This document shows positions 37,001 through 49,145 of a stretch of DNA of 64,000 nt, one piece after another. Position 1 is the stretch's first letter. Each line of letters opens with the position of its first letter. A model generated the notes under the pieces. It worked only from the letters and a program-made list of their open reading frames with translations, searched no databases and was not told where the DNA came from. Origin of the DNA: Baylisascaris procyonis (taxonomy: Eukaryota; Nematoda; Chromadorea; Rhabditida; Ascarididae); assembly GCA_037389465.1 (NCBI GenBank), contig JAZARR010000213.1, positions 3,950,501-4,014,500 of the forward strand, read 5' to 3'. The position numbers and the translations under genes were made by a program.

Positions 37001-39940
37001 AGACACAACAATTTATGTACCTTATTATTATTGAGTAATGCACTCTTTAAGTGCTAAAAAAAAAAATTTGCTCAACAATGCTTAACTTTTCTTCTCATAA
37101 TGAATAAGCATTATGCCTATTTGCTCAGTAAACTTTTTTTGCGAGCATATTCACTTCCGGTAATGAAAATATGCTCAAAGAGCACTCATTCAATGAATGG
37201 ATTTATTTATTGTCAACAAAGTCACAGTGTTGGTCTTATTCTACTTGAAAGATTAAACAAAAAAGAGTACATGCAAATTGCAGCATAACTGATAAAGAGG
37301 TAAACACTTATTTTAATCGCATAGTAATTGCATTCTCTCAAAAATCTTTTAAAATATATAGAAAAATTTCTACATTATTTGTCAGCGCAACATTCAATTT
37401 GTGGATTATTTATTTACGAATTCACTCATCGAACGAATTAAATTTGAAATTCGAAACAAAAAAAAAACTAATAAAATCTTTTCTGAAAGAATTTACCTAT
37501 TTATTTGCAGATATTCAAATATTCAAATCAGCAGATAGTTAGAATTTGTGAATTAATATGTCGAATCATTCGGAAGAATATTTATAAATACAATCGAACA
37601 ATAATGGGAATTTCGAAAATAAAAATGTCTTATCAACGTTATCATATCAACGGATATTCTTAGTCATAAGGAAAAGAAATTTTTTTCGCCTTGAAAAAAC
37701 TTTACTTTAAAAATTATGGTGAGGTGATTAATTATGCTACAAGAAAGTAATTTATAAAGGATTCAATCGGTAGAAAATCACCGACTAGACGCTTTATATC
37801 ATGCCGCTTTGAGCAAATTGAACAAACTCGTTGAATCCATTCAAATCGTTTAAATTTATAAATCGATAGTATCAAGTGGCTAGTGGTAAACATTTTTTCG
37901 CACTTGAGAAAATCTTCTAATGAATTGAAAAATTTTGTGAAATTTACTCAAACTTTTTATTGAAGTTGGTAACTTCATTCAGGAAAATTCATTTGACCAC
38001 GGAAATTTCAGATGGCAACGGGGTAAAAAAGTTAAGATATATTAATACTTAGTTAGCTTAGAAAATTATTAATATTTAGCTGAGAAAATTTTCATCGACA
38101 AAAGTAACACTATGGAGTATCGAGATTATATTTCGAAAAAAAAAATGAAATATAAAGTTAAATCAACAAACAAATGCCATTTTTGCAGTTGAAAATCGCT
38201 CTAATTTCTTGCATGTCAAAATATTATCATTTATCTCTATAAAAGTTAACAGAGATAAATTATCTAAAAAAAGGAATAATATCTGATAAGAAATCCGCTA
38301 TGTGATAAGTCTATGAAGAAATGAAATCTGATGCATATAAAAAAGGGATGATAAAAAAATATATATACGAAAAGATAAAAAGAAAGAAATAATTGATGAG
38401 ACTTATTTATATGATCTCGGAAATAAATTACAATAATTGAATAGTTGAATAGTTAGACATGCTGCATACCTATCTAATATGAGCCAAACGGATGTAAAAA
38501 CCCGTTTGAATACATCGATATCTACTCATTTCATTAATCTCACATCCATTATACTAGATAAATTCAACCTATTTCAGTACGCACCAAGTTAAAAGTACCA
38601 CCTACTCATACGCAGTAAACGGTAGTTCACGTTGTTATTCGCGCACACCAATAGGAAATTCGATAGATAATTCTGCAAACAATGAATAAACGATGCACAA
38701 GTTTATTGAATAAGTGCACATTACATTAGCGGTATCAACAATGGTTTAGTGGGAGGCAATCACTGCTATTTAAGATGACCAAAGGTGTTGCGGTATAGAG
38801 CAATTAGCGAAAATATCGAAGAGAGAGCAACCCGAATTGCGATATTGCCCCTCAAAAGGTCAAGGTGAAGAAAGCTATCGCCAGTCCAGTCAATAGTGAG
38901 TGTGCTGTACCATACGTTTGCAAAACACGAGTGACCATTCACTTTCGTAGCTATATACTTCCTCCGTGTACATCGTTCTATACGTTTGTGGCACACATAA
39001 ATATGCAACGTATGCATATATCGCAACGCTGTTGTAAAGTTTCAATGAAGCATTTACATAAATCTTCGAAGCTCTAAGAAACGAATATGGCCATAATTTC
39101 GCTTTCAAAGTGGCAATTATTACTAAATCTAAATCTAAGCCCATATTAGAACTCAGAAATTGTTGAAGTTCACTTCAAGTTGACAATCAAGAGTTTAATA
39201 AGCTTATTTAAGAATATAACAAATTAAAATTATTTAGAAGCTTATAAATATAGTAACATTAATAAAATAACACATAAAACTTTCGATTTTTTAAATAATG
39301 CAATGAAGAAGGCAAACATAAAGAAAACAACTTTTCAAGAAAAATGAATCTTCGTAGAGCGCAAACATCATAAAATGAACAACATGAAAGAGTAAAAGAC
39401 AAAGAAAATAAATAAATGAGAGAGAGGGAGAAGCAGACAGTTTGAACGACCTGACAACATGGACTGACTGACTACTGACTGTGATGCTTGAAAATATGCA
39501 AAAAATCTCCTATGTAATTTAGTAGTAACACTTGATTTACTACAATATGGAATAATTGCTTCGACTCTATCCATCGATTTGCTTTTCTTTAAGGAATGAC
39601 AAAGAACAACGTCAAAAACACCCATGCAAATCCTTTACCAAAAGAAATTAAGTATTGGGGTAAGGGGTAGAAGGGAATTGAGCACGGACCGTCCTCAAAG
39701 ATATCTTTTGAAATAATATCTATCTTTATGCGGAGATCAAAATTTTGATATCTTTGGCCGTTTTCATTAGTGGGTTCAATTTCGTTCCTTTATGAAAGTG
39801 AAGGCATGCGAAAAAGCAGAAAAATGTCTGCCGTCTACTTTTCCATACAGCGTAGTCCCCTCCTCGCAAAACCCTTCGCATGACACCAATATATAGGGGA
39901 TGAGAGGCGAAGTTCGACCAATCCAATAATATTTCCATCT

Positions 39941-39946
39941 TTTATT
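39941..39946 (-). terminator. Poly(A) signal of ACSF3
   Basis: AATAAA on the minus strand, 122 bases beyond the ACSF3 stop codon, a normal nematode 3'-UTR distance. Confidence 0.6.
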
Positions 39947-40067
39947 AGTTTCTTCTTCCTTCCACCTTAGACTACCTGCACTCTCTCACCTTTTTAGACA
40001 TTTTAAGAGATGATGATTGCCTTGTCTACCTCTTCCAGATGGCACTTCAAGTTTCCGATAATATAAT

Positions 40068-41845
40068 TTATTGAAATAATTTTTTATAGCGATCCCTGAG
40101 GAGATTTTTTTGCACTTTGCCCATCGAATTACGAGGTAATGCGTCGATAAAAATTGTCTTTTTGGGTAGCTTATAGTTGGCAAGTTTCGAACGTAATTCA
40201 TTAGCAATTTTCAACTCCGCATTTTCCCTATTTGTCTGCGTCCGTGGTACACAAATTGCGACAACCGCTTCTCCAAAATCGACATGTGGCACTCCTATAA
40301 AATAACGACCTTATTGATGCCAAAAAAATTTAACACACCAATCATATAAACATTGCCGATTAGGAAGATCTCGAAATGTTTTGGTGACACTAATGGGAAC
40401 GTATCCCTCTTCTATTTTTCATAGAATAAAATGAAAGCATATGAGATTTCAGATATTGTTTCTCTCAAGTTCTATCATACAAAAGGAATATCAATGATAT
40501 TGCTGAGGGGCATGTTGTATCTAATCTGATCGTTATTGATGGCGCGAATTGATCATATCACAACATTATCGCTTGCAAATAGATTCATTTCATGTCTAAA
40601 GAGGCGGGATAATATAAGCATACTGCTATTAATATAGTAATATACGAAAGCATACTCTCTGTTCATGGAAAAAAATCAACAGCTACGACCATTACGCTAA
40701 ACACTGTCTTCGTCTAGAAAGAAACGGAAAGCACATGAGGTGTAATATTTAATAATTACTTCTAGAAAAATTTGTAGTTTAAAATGTTACGTTTACTTAC
40801 CAATAACGGCCGATTCTTGTATGTATGGTAATGAATCAATTGTATCCTCGACTTCTTTCGGGTAAATATTTAAACCGCCACTGATTATGAGATCTTTTCC
40901 ACGACCAAGAATCCATAAATAACCTGTATTCGAAAAAAAATTACCACAATTAAACTGAAAATGACTAGAGAAGAAAAAAGTTATAATTTATACCGTCATC
41001 ATGATATAGTTGTCACATGATGTCATAACTACTCTCATGGACTACTATGCTAAACATATAAATATGAACAAGCACATAAAAAGGGAGTGCAAAATATAAC
41101 AAAGCACAGACCTTTATCATCGATGTGGCCTACATCACCGGTGATGAAGAAGCCATCTGATGTGAATTCAGTTCGTGTCTTCTCTGGATTACGCCAATAT
41201 CCTTGAAATACACTTGGCATCTTTATCTCTACTATTCCAGCCTCTGAGATGCGCATCTAAAGCGTTGAAGCATAAATTCAAACGACAACCTTTAGTATAT
41301 ACTTTACCAAGATCAGGTAACATCAATAAAAAAAGAAGAGATAATCGCTACATCCCTATTTATTAAGCAACGCCCCAATTCTTCAAATAATTACCGACAG
41401 AGAGGAATTATCTTTGTGCAAGCGATATTTGTAGACACTGCTAATATTATGCTAAGCTAACTTCCTCTCACATTGTTAAGCTGAAGAGGAATTGAATCTG
41501 TGTTCGAAACATTAATAAAATTGCAAAAACAACGATAAAAAGTTACGTGCAATATAAAAACAAATACCTATTCACCTCACCTCACCACCACGTAGAATTT
41601 TGCCAACAGAGCCCGGTATACGACCCTCTTCTTCATAAACATTCGATGTTATTACAGCAGCTGAAAATGTGAACTTCAGTTTTTTTCAACCGAAAATTTC
41701 ACATAAACCATTTCACGGTTGCAGGTGAACTTGAACATTGTTGAGCAAGATGGAAAAACTCGATTATTTCCAGCATCACTCCAAAATTGGTGCGATTAGA
41801 GGAGATTACAAGTATCTTATAATTGAGGTGGAATAAATTATTTTC

Positions 41846-41881
<36 letters not shown>

Positions 41882-44800
41882 GTTGAAAAGTTTTTTCTAT
41901 ATGTTCGCTCACTAATTACGACAACGGTTACTAATCACTATTACTCTTAGCAGGAATGTCTGTTCACTGACTTACGTCAGTAAATTCATTAGTTCACTAG
42001 TAAAGTCCAAAGCAATGAATTCGGCAAGCCGAATTTTCTGTCAGTCTCCTTTCTCTGCGAATAAATTATTCGCCGCTGATGAATAGCACCCCCTCCTCTT
42101 CCAAACTCGGATAGATTCAAGCAGAGAACACAGATGGCCAACACCGTCACCTTCGGTCATCCCATATCTTTCCAGTATTGTACTTCCCGTTCGTTGCCGG
42201 AATTCTTGCCACAATGGTAAACTCAATGGAGCACTTCCACTCACAAATAATCGCATTTTAAGTGTCAGATCTGAGTTGAAACCTTTCTGCTGCAACAACC
42301 GACTGAAAAAGATTTTTTTTATTGATAAAATAGTTCGCGAGAAAAATCTGAAACGATAGAAATTAAAAAGCCAATGTGACGACATACAAAAGTGTGCTAA
42401 CATTTTCAGATGTGACAAACTTTTATGAACCGAGGAAATAGACTGTTCAACCACAACAACCCGTCCTCCTGGAAGTGGCACAAGCAAATCGCAATCAGAT
42501 TTCAAGCTGAACTCATCATAGCCTCAGAATTGGCAGTGGATTTCCAACCGGTTTGGGACTGAAGCCACAATCCGGATAGTAAGATCATGGTCCTGTATCC
42601 AGTTGAAAGTCCGGCTACCTTCATGTCCCCCCTGCCTCCTCTGGAACACGTCGAAATTTTTGTGAAAGAGGGCGGAAGACGATGAGGTAAGCTGAAGTAT
42701 GCCCGAAAAGCCAATCTGTTAGGATAAAAAGCCTCACTGCCCACAGTAGCCTTAAACAAAATTATTTGTGTAAATCGAAGAAATTTTATGAATTAACTTC
42801 ATTTCATATCGAACAACAAAAGACATGTACTGTATTTACTAAATATAAATAAAATTTGACGGTTGCCGATCCGATCCACTTCCGCTAGAGAATTCTACTC
42901 CATCAGTCCTTTCAAACATAAATCACTTTGCAGTGAAAGAATCAAATCAGTACAATTCGATATTAGGCTATCGATGAAGTGACTCAAATGGATTTCCTCG
43001 ATCCCAATAAGAGCGCATACGTCAGTACTGCAAATATTCTTAATGATAAAGAATACCTGTAATATGTGGGTACACCCATCATTACCGTTGATTTGGGAAT
43101 CCATTTTAGAGCATCTTCGGCGTCGAATTTTGGCCTAAAGAGAGAAAAATTTAAAAAAAAAAAAAACTCTCTTCATTTTCTCGTCGTTTTTCCAGTCTTC
43201 TCTCTATACTTTAAAGCACTCTTGGCGCTATGTAAATCTAAACCGGTCAATATAGGTCAGCTTGAAATGGCTTGCAAAACAACTGAGAGAACTTTCTCAA
43301 ATAAAATGGATCTGAAACTGCTATAGCAAACAAAATTCACGACGAAAGTCAAGATATTATCCAGTGAATAAGGTAAATAATCCATAAAAATGCTGGAATT
43401 ATAGTTAATTACATAAATAACAAATCATGAACCATCAACAACGAGTTCCACGAATGCTGTATATTTTTTATATCTTTAATGCTATAAATGTTTGATGGTT
43501 TTTTTTTTTTGATGCAACCGACCTGTATATAACACAAGAGTGTGTAAAGAGAGAGCAATTGAGGCTTATGAACATGCCGTGTACATGATAGAACGGCAAA
43601 TAATGCAGAAGAATATCGGAATCAGTGAAACGCCATGTCTCAATCAATGAATCGGCATTCCACATAAGACCACCATGACTCAACATCGCTCCTTTCGGTA
43701 ATCCTCAAATAAGGGCAAAAATTCAAAAATTTTAAATAACCACAATCAAATTCAAAATAGTGCTAAAACTAGCAAGCAAAATAAATAGAAATAGAAATTA
43801 TGCAAAACGTCAATGAAAATAAGTGATCACCACCTAAGCATTTTATTATGAAACTACTGGAAAATATTATTGTGAAACTACTCTTCCCATTCCCTCGTCT
43901 CTCAAACGAAACTCTCTTTTCCTTCTAAATAAAAACCCCTTCAATCTCACAATATCTAACAAACTCTTTCTACGTCTATGTATGTAACAGATGAAAGCAT
44001 TGTAGAATGCAATAAGTGCTCACTGATTTTTTGAATAATATCACACTTTACAAACGTCACAGGAGGAACGACGGTGAATCGGGTCGTCAGCATCCGATGG
44101 GCAGGGATGAGCCTAAGCCCTAATCTTCACGCCACCGACCTGCAAGAAGGAGGGCCGACCTAAAGACCACGGGAACCAACTGCACCAGAGAGGGATTGAG
44201 TCAGAGCAGGCGGAAGCGATATGAAGAGACATGTATTCATAATGAATGCTGTGTTCATCGAAATAAATAAATAAATTTACAAACGTCATCATGCCGTTGA
44301 AAGTGTGTTCATTCTAATCAGATTATCGTCTGTTAGTGAATTATCGGTGATATTTAAATTCAAATTTTTAAGCCTCCTTTCATTTGTTAAAAGAAGGAAA
44401 GACACTTCCACGTTAACGATATGAAAAGTGAGAAGGATGAGATTTCCATCCCCATTATTTCCCCTCTTACTTTTTTTGAATTTGGATGAAAAAGTGCTCA
44501 AAACTAATGCCAAACAGAAAAAGGTTCGCATAGGCCATGCGGTTCAAACTACTTATGAATCGAGAATAATTAAAACTTATATTAAAGAACTAACCAGTAG
44601 TACCCGAAGTATAACATATACAAGCGATATCATTGGAATTTACACTCTCAATACCGTAATCTGGCTTTACAGTATGACTTTCTACTGTAAGCGTTGAAAT
44701 ATCGACAATATGAGATATCCGATCGATGAATTCCATATCTATAGGTTTATTGCATGTCACAAATAAACGCGGCTCGGCATCCTTAAAATTATTATTACCA

Positions 44801-47800
44801 TTTTTTTATTATAATCGTATAAACGTTTCGTCTCAAAATATCGCATAATTGACGAAAATCAGAACTCGAGCCTAGTTGATAAAATATATCCAGCTTGTAC
44901 TGTTTTCATTTAGCATTTGAAACTGAGTAAAGGAAATATATACAAACCGGAGAACATTAAAGCAGTAAGTAATACTTGAACAATCACTAATAATTAACGA
45001 AATAAATGAACATATATTATAATAAATTCCATTCATAACAATTAAACGATTCCTAAGAAAAACATATCAGAGATTATTTACTCAATATCATAAAAAAGCA
45101 ACAACACTGGAAGATTGATGATCGAGTGGAAATGTTTGCGAATAAAATGTGTAATATTCTACCTCAACAAAGTGTTGTGTCTCACGTCGAGTATATGCAG
45201 GATTCAAAGGTACATAGATAGCACCCAAACGAATTGAAGCCAAATAAAGCGCTAAACTATCGATATTTTTCTCAACTCGAGCCAAAATACGCTCACCACG
45301 CTGTAAATTAGCGCAAATTACCAAAATAATCGAATACGAAATTCACGCTTATTCAATTGAACTTTTTTTTTAAAGTGATAAGAATGGATGAAATAGAGTG
45401 TAAAAACTTCTAGCGACATAGAATACCAGGAATTTCACGAAGCTATGCGTGTCATACTTGCCTACATCTTCTACCTAACCGACTGAAAAAAACCGGATCG
45501 AAATTCGTCCATCTGGAACACAGATGTGACTTGGGACAGGCAGCCGGCGCATGCGGCGGCGCGCGCGCGGCTGCGCCTCATGCGCGCATCTTCTAACGCG
45601 CAAAATTGGTTGATCCGAAGACGAGTATGTTAATCAACAGTTCATATTGCGCGTAGCACCACGTGCGGCGACATAGCGCGCAATACTCAATTTGCGCTGC
45701 ACGGGACAATTATTTGCACCTTCCTCGCATTATGCCGAATCAATCACTTATCGAGATTGGGACATTTAGAACCGAGATATGACCCCGAATAATTATTCGA
45801 AAAATATGGCCAAAGTGAGTACTCAATCCATTGTCCGCAAATTTCTGGACCGAACACCTCATCTCAACCCCGTCAGGCACATCCAGAACCCAGCAAATTA
45901 CTGTCCGACCGGGAAACATTGAAAACACTCGTTCAATCGAAGAATGGTAATTGTGAACCCACAACCGCCACTGAACCACTAAGCCCTCCCTCATAGCTCA
46001 CCGCACTAACCACTCGGCTACCACGACTTCCCGTCCTTCCTCTCTCAGTGCGAACGACATACTCAAACCAATATCTGCCTCTCTCTCGATCACGAACTCT
46101 TTTCGTGCACGAATGTTTGGGACTGAATATTTCCCGGGAAGCACAAAGAACTCAAAGAATATGCATATATTAGTAATCAGCTCACCGCCTTCTATCGTTT
46201 GATATCAAGATCATCAAAATCGGAGACAAAAAATATTTTCTCAAATTTTCCCTGTGCTACCCCCTAACAATCGAAAAAATGTGATTTTTGGGAATTTTTT
46301 CCTCGGCTCCTATTCGCTCTTGTACAGTCGGCTATATATCGTTTCAGAGAACTAGGCGAGCTAAACAGAAAGCAGCGGACCGTTTTTGCCCGTATCAAAT
46401 ACTGGCCGAGAACCAGAACCCCCCAAATTGCAAAAATCGAGATTCCAGAAATTCTAGCCGGTGGAATAGGTTTCCAACTTTTGTTTCGAAATCCAGCAAG
46501 TGATATACGATTTGATAGAGCTTGAAAAGTTGCGCTAAGGAAAGCAAACCCAAATTCCACAGACCTAAACATCGTCGAGAAAAAAACACGAAATCTCAAA
46601 TACAGTAATATTTGCATAGAATGTGCAACATTCGTGCACCTTTAGTTCTCTCATCATTGCGAGGAACAACAGACAATCCATATATTCGTAATCAGCTCAT
46701 CGAGTTCTATCGTTTGATATCAAAATCATCGAATTCGGAGACAAAAAATATTTTTTCAAATTTTCATTGTTACCCCCTTACCATCGAAAAAATGCGACTT
46801 TTGGGAATTTTTTTCTCGACTCCCATTCGCCCTTGGGAGGTAGTCTATATGTCATTTGAGAGGATTAGGCCGGCTAAACAGAAATCAGCAGACCGTTCTT
46901 GCCCGTATCAAACACCGACCGAGGACCACAACCCCCAAAATTCAAAAAATCGAGATTTCAGAAATTCTGGCCGGTCGAGTCGGTTCTCAACTTTTGTTTC
47001 TAAATATAACGGTTAACTGTTATTTGATAGAGCTTTCAAAGCTGTGTTGCAAGAAGCAAGTTAAAGCTCCATGGGTCTAACGATTGCAGGGAAAAAAGTT
47101 CCGAAATATCAATTACAGTACATTTGTATGAAAATACAACATTGTGCACCTATAATTTCCTTCCTTTTCTAAAAAGCAGCAAAGAGCGCATATATCCGTG
47201 ATCAGCTCATCGAGTTCTATCGTTTGATATCAAAATCACCGAAATCGGAGACAAAAAATATTTTTTCAAATTTTCCTTGTTACCCCCTTACGAACGAAAA
47301 AATGCGATTTTTGGGAATTTTTTTCTCGCCTCCTATTCGCCTTTGGGAGATAATCTATATATCGTTTGAGAGGTCTGGGCGAGCTAGTGAGAAATCAGAA
47401 CGCCGTTTTTGCCCGTTTCAAATACCGGCCGAGAACCAGAACCCTCAAAATTGCAAAAATTGAGATTTCAGAAATTCTGGCCGGTCGATTCGGTGTTCAA
47501 CTTTTCTTCCTATATATAATATAGGTTATATGTGTTTGATAGAGCTTTCAATGTCCGATTTGAAGATTCAAACCAGAACTCCAAATGCCCGTCCGTTGCC
47601 GAGGAAAAATTCCGAAATCTCAACTACGGTACATTTGTAAAGAAATTTCACAGAAATTAATTATTAAGCTGAAGAAACCGTAAATAAATGAAAAAAAAAT
47701 AGATATCGTTGGGGAAGAATGTATAAAAAAATGAAAATAAAAGAATCCAGGGAGGACAGACAAACAGAATCTATGGTGACCGCGGGTAGAAGTGATGATA

Positions 47801-48326
47801 CGAACTATTAACTACATACTTTTTATTTCACCACTAAAATTGAAATCACGGAACCCGTCGAATGAATCCATAAATCTCCCATTTTAAAATGTCTCTTGAG
47901 TGAGTCAAGTGACTCAAGATGTGGTGGGAGGTAATTGAAAGCACCGAAGCAAACAATACTAACGCAAGACGATGCACAAAGAAATTTCTGCAGCCTCTGA
48001 AACGCACAGTACAGAAGCCAAAAACTTTATAAGGCTGTACTGTTTAGTACGGTATTTGAAAACATAAAGACATGTGATACTGTTGTAAGATAGCATACCT
48101 GCAAGCAATATTTTGAATGGAGAAGTGCCACAAAAGAGGCAACTCTCTTAGCTAAATCACCATAGCTGAGTGATGTTCGTTCGTCGATGACAATTGCACA
48201 TCGCGATCTGCTATCAGCATTATCTTCGAGACCCATACGGAATGTTAGATTGTTATGCCTTGATGACATGCAACGAACTAGTTGACGTGTGCATAAGCAT
48301 TGCCTTAATAGACGGCGACACAACAT
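40068..48326 (-). CDS. ACSF3: Malonyl-CoA synthetase, ACSF3/MatB family, mitochondrial
   Basis: Ten phase-matched exons: 48099-48326, 45163-45300, 44595-44781, 43523-43703, 43057-43134, 42151-42302, 41581-41660, 41112-41256, 40801-40923, 40068-40294; about 512 aa. The family activates malonate (and methylmalonate) to its CoA ester with ATP via an acyl-adenylate, feeding mitochondrial fatty-acid synthesis and protein malonylation. Seen: an Arg-rich, acid-poor N-terminus (MLCRRLLRQCLCTRQLVR) fitting a mitochondrial presequence; P-loop YTSGTTGLPKG (179-189); LPFYHVHG, as in MatB/ACSF3; MRLFVSGSAP; YGMTE (317-321); TGD (387-389); GRGKD (403-407); and PRNSMGK with the catalytic Lys at 497. No core motif is missing, so it looks functional. 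The length is close to MatB and shorter than human ACSF3. The ATG directly follows a splice acceptor. Introns hold a retroposon, a SINE-like piece and tandem repeats. Confidence 0.93.
41849..41877. repeat. Short (AT)n microsatellite in ACSF3 intron 6
   Basis: About 14 AT units between the exon carrying YGMTE and the next exon. Confidence 0.95.
42018..42035. repeat. Perfect 8-bp inverted repeat, 2-base loop
   Basis: AATTCGGC, loop AA, GCCGAATT, in ACSF3 intron 6. Short enough to be chance; no flanking element seen. Confidence 0.7.
42430..42750. other. GC-richer patch in ACSF3 intron 5, possible decayed element
   Basis: Between exons 5 and 6 this patch is clearly richer in GC than normal intron and carries open frames on the minus strand (85 codons at 42502-42759). 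The frames show no family match and no splice sites that keep the ACSF3 phase, so it is not taken as an exon. It may be a decayed transposon. Confidence 0.3.
44047..44288 (+). mobile_element. 216-bp retroposon with 13-bp target-site duplications
   Basis: The 13-mer TTTACAAACGTCA at 44047-44059 recurs exactly at 44276-44288. Between them 44060-44275 is GC-rich and ends in an A-rich tail (AAATAAATAAATAAA), unlike the surrounding intron. This is the structure of a LINE-derived or SINE insertion on the plus strand, antisense to ACSF3, within ACSF3 intron 3. No tRNA-like promoter boxes are obvious, so a 5'-truncated LINE 3' end is more likely than a tRNA-SINE. Perfect duplications suggest a fairly recent insertion. 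Confidence 0.8.
45542..45600. other. GC-rich block with alternating GC (Z-DNA-prone) in ACSF3 intron 1
   Basis: Extreme GC content in an AT-rich intron, including an 11-base alternating run GCGCGCGCGCG (45559-45569) flanked by inverted GCGCATG and CATGCGC. It continues into further GCGC-containing sequence to about 45705. It probably belongs to the same inserted element as the tRNA-like segment next to it. Confidence 0.6.
45940..46035 (-). mobile_element. tRNA-like SINE head
   Basis: On the minus strand, GTCGTGGTAGCCGAGTGGTTAG resembles the 5' half of a class II (Ser/Leu-type) tRNA, and the pol III A box is TAGCCGAGTGG (46010-46020). About 60 bases on is a B-box-like GGGTTCACAATTACC (45946-45960), imperfect against GGTTCGANNCC. 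No acceptor stem or clear cloverleaf closes around it, so a tRNA-derived SINE or tRNA pseudogene is more likely than a working tRNA. The 3' limit is not defined; GC-rich sequence continues towards 45480. Confidence 0.45.
46160..47650. repeat. Three-copy degenerate tandem repeat, about 513-bp period
   Basis: The landmark GTAATCAGCTC recurs at 46173, 46688 and (as GTGATCAGCTC) 47199, giving periods of 515 and 511. Each copy then carries TCTATCGTTTGATATCA, CGGAGACAAAAAATATTTT, TTTTGGGAATTTTTT, TTTGCCCGT or TCTTGCCCGT, and GAAATTCTGGCCGG, with copies differing throughout. It lies in ACSF3 intron 1, next to the SINE-like segment. Plus-strand frames are partly open in all copies, but substitutions are not concentrated at third positions, so it is treated as non-coding repeat DNA. 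Confidence 0.9.
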
Positions 48327-48328
48327 CT
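48327..48328 (-). promoter_or_regulatory. 3' splice acceptor directly at ACSF3 start codon
   Basis: GCACTTTTGTAG|ATG: the acceptor AG abuts the initiation codon. This fits spliced-leader trans-splicing with no residual 5' UTR, possibly as a downstream cistron after RPN2. An upstream coding exon is the alternative, but the presequence-like N-terminus argues that translation starts here. Confidence 0.6.
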
Positions 48329-48429
48329 ACAAAAGTGCTGAATAACTGCTGCAACAAATGACGAGGAAATATCCGTGAAAATACGTGAACAGTAGCGTGA
48401 TCCAGAAGAAACTTTTCTAGCAACCTCTA

Positions 48430-48697
48430 GAATTCGACCAGTTGAATCGGCCGGGTCAGCTGACTTTTCATCATCTATTTTTAGCCGACGACTAGGTTAA
48501 GCCGTCGACGGCCAATCATCAACCGGACTTTCTGACCGCTGACCATCAAAGATATCAAACGAGCGAATGAAAAAAGTCGGATCGGTCGAAATGGACTAAT
48601 GATGAGAATCTACAGCAGGCCCTCTTCTCATTCGCACGATACGCACAAATTCGGAAGTGAGTCACAATTATTGCAAAAAAAAAAAAAAAAAAAAAAA
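48430..48697 (+). other. GC-richer segment ending in poly(A), possible retroposed sequence
   Basis: About 245 bases of GC-richer sequence, including the perfect palindrome GCCGTCGACGGC (48501-48512), run into 23 uninterrupted A (48675-48697). A plus-strand retroposed sequence would look like this, but no target-site duplication was found. It also occupies the position expected for ACSF3 upstream regulatory DNA. Confidence 0.3.
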
Positions 48698-49145
48698 TGC
48701 CTCAACTCGTTAGAGAAATAAGATGCAGGGATGAAACATGCAATCGCCCATCTAATCAAAGAGTCATCGGATCTCTCGTGTGAATCCCCCATACTTGCGG
48801 CTTCAAAAAAATTCTCTCAGCGATTTACCGATTTACGTGGAAATTTTACGATTTACCGACCACTTGGTGCAGGGTTATGACCCACTATCGTCAAATCACC
48901 TGTTCGAAACAATTTTTGCTGATCAATATTGTTCAAGTAGCTCATAGAATACGTTTCTGTAAAGTAATAATTAGAGAAGAGTATGCTAAAATGCAGTCAA
49001 AAATTCAGCCTTTATAAATCCGATATCACCACATCAAAATGCTGTCTAATTTGCTAACATATAATAAAAAACGCCGAATAATGCAGTCATAATTTGAGTA
49101 AACGGATCTGTTCGTACAAATTCTATGCATAAGATTCACCCATTC

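Larger units (their letters stand above)
15347..40067. other. 25-kb region between yap-1 and ACSF3 without a named gene
   Basis: Mostly AT-rich sequence with microsatellites, homopolymers and scattered short ORFs. A few stretches of higher GC stand out: about 22610-22830, 26930-27190, 32740-33060 and 33850-34100. These are listed separately where an exon can be argued. The region may hold distal yap-1 5' exons and regulatory DNA, unrecognised genes, or ncRNAs. No domain, tRNA or complete transposon was identified. Confidence 0.5.

Noticed and set aside
42041..42150. Extension of the ACSF3 exon 6 frame beyond YGMTE
   Set aside because: The donor GAAG|GTGACG at 42150 and the matching phase of the next exon (AAVITSNVY) restore the family sequence, so the rest of the frame is intron.
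45946..46035. A functional serine or leucine tRNA gene
   Set aside because: The A box is good, but the B box is imperfect and no acceptor stem pairs across the ends; it fits a tRNA-derived repeat better.
46288..47463. Open frames over the three tandem repeats, as a repeated protein gene
   Set aside because: Frames are broken between copies, have no splice logic, and copy-to-copy substitutions are not biased to third codon positions.
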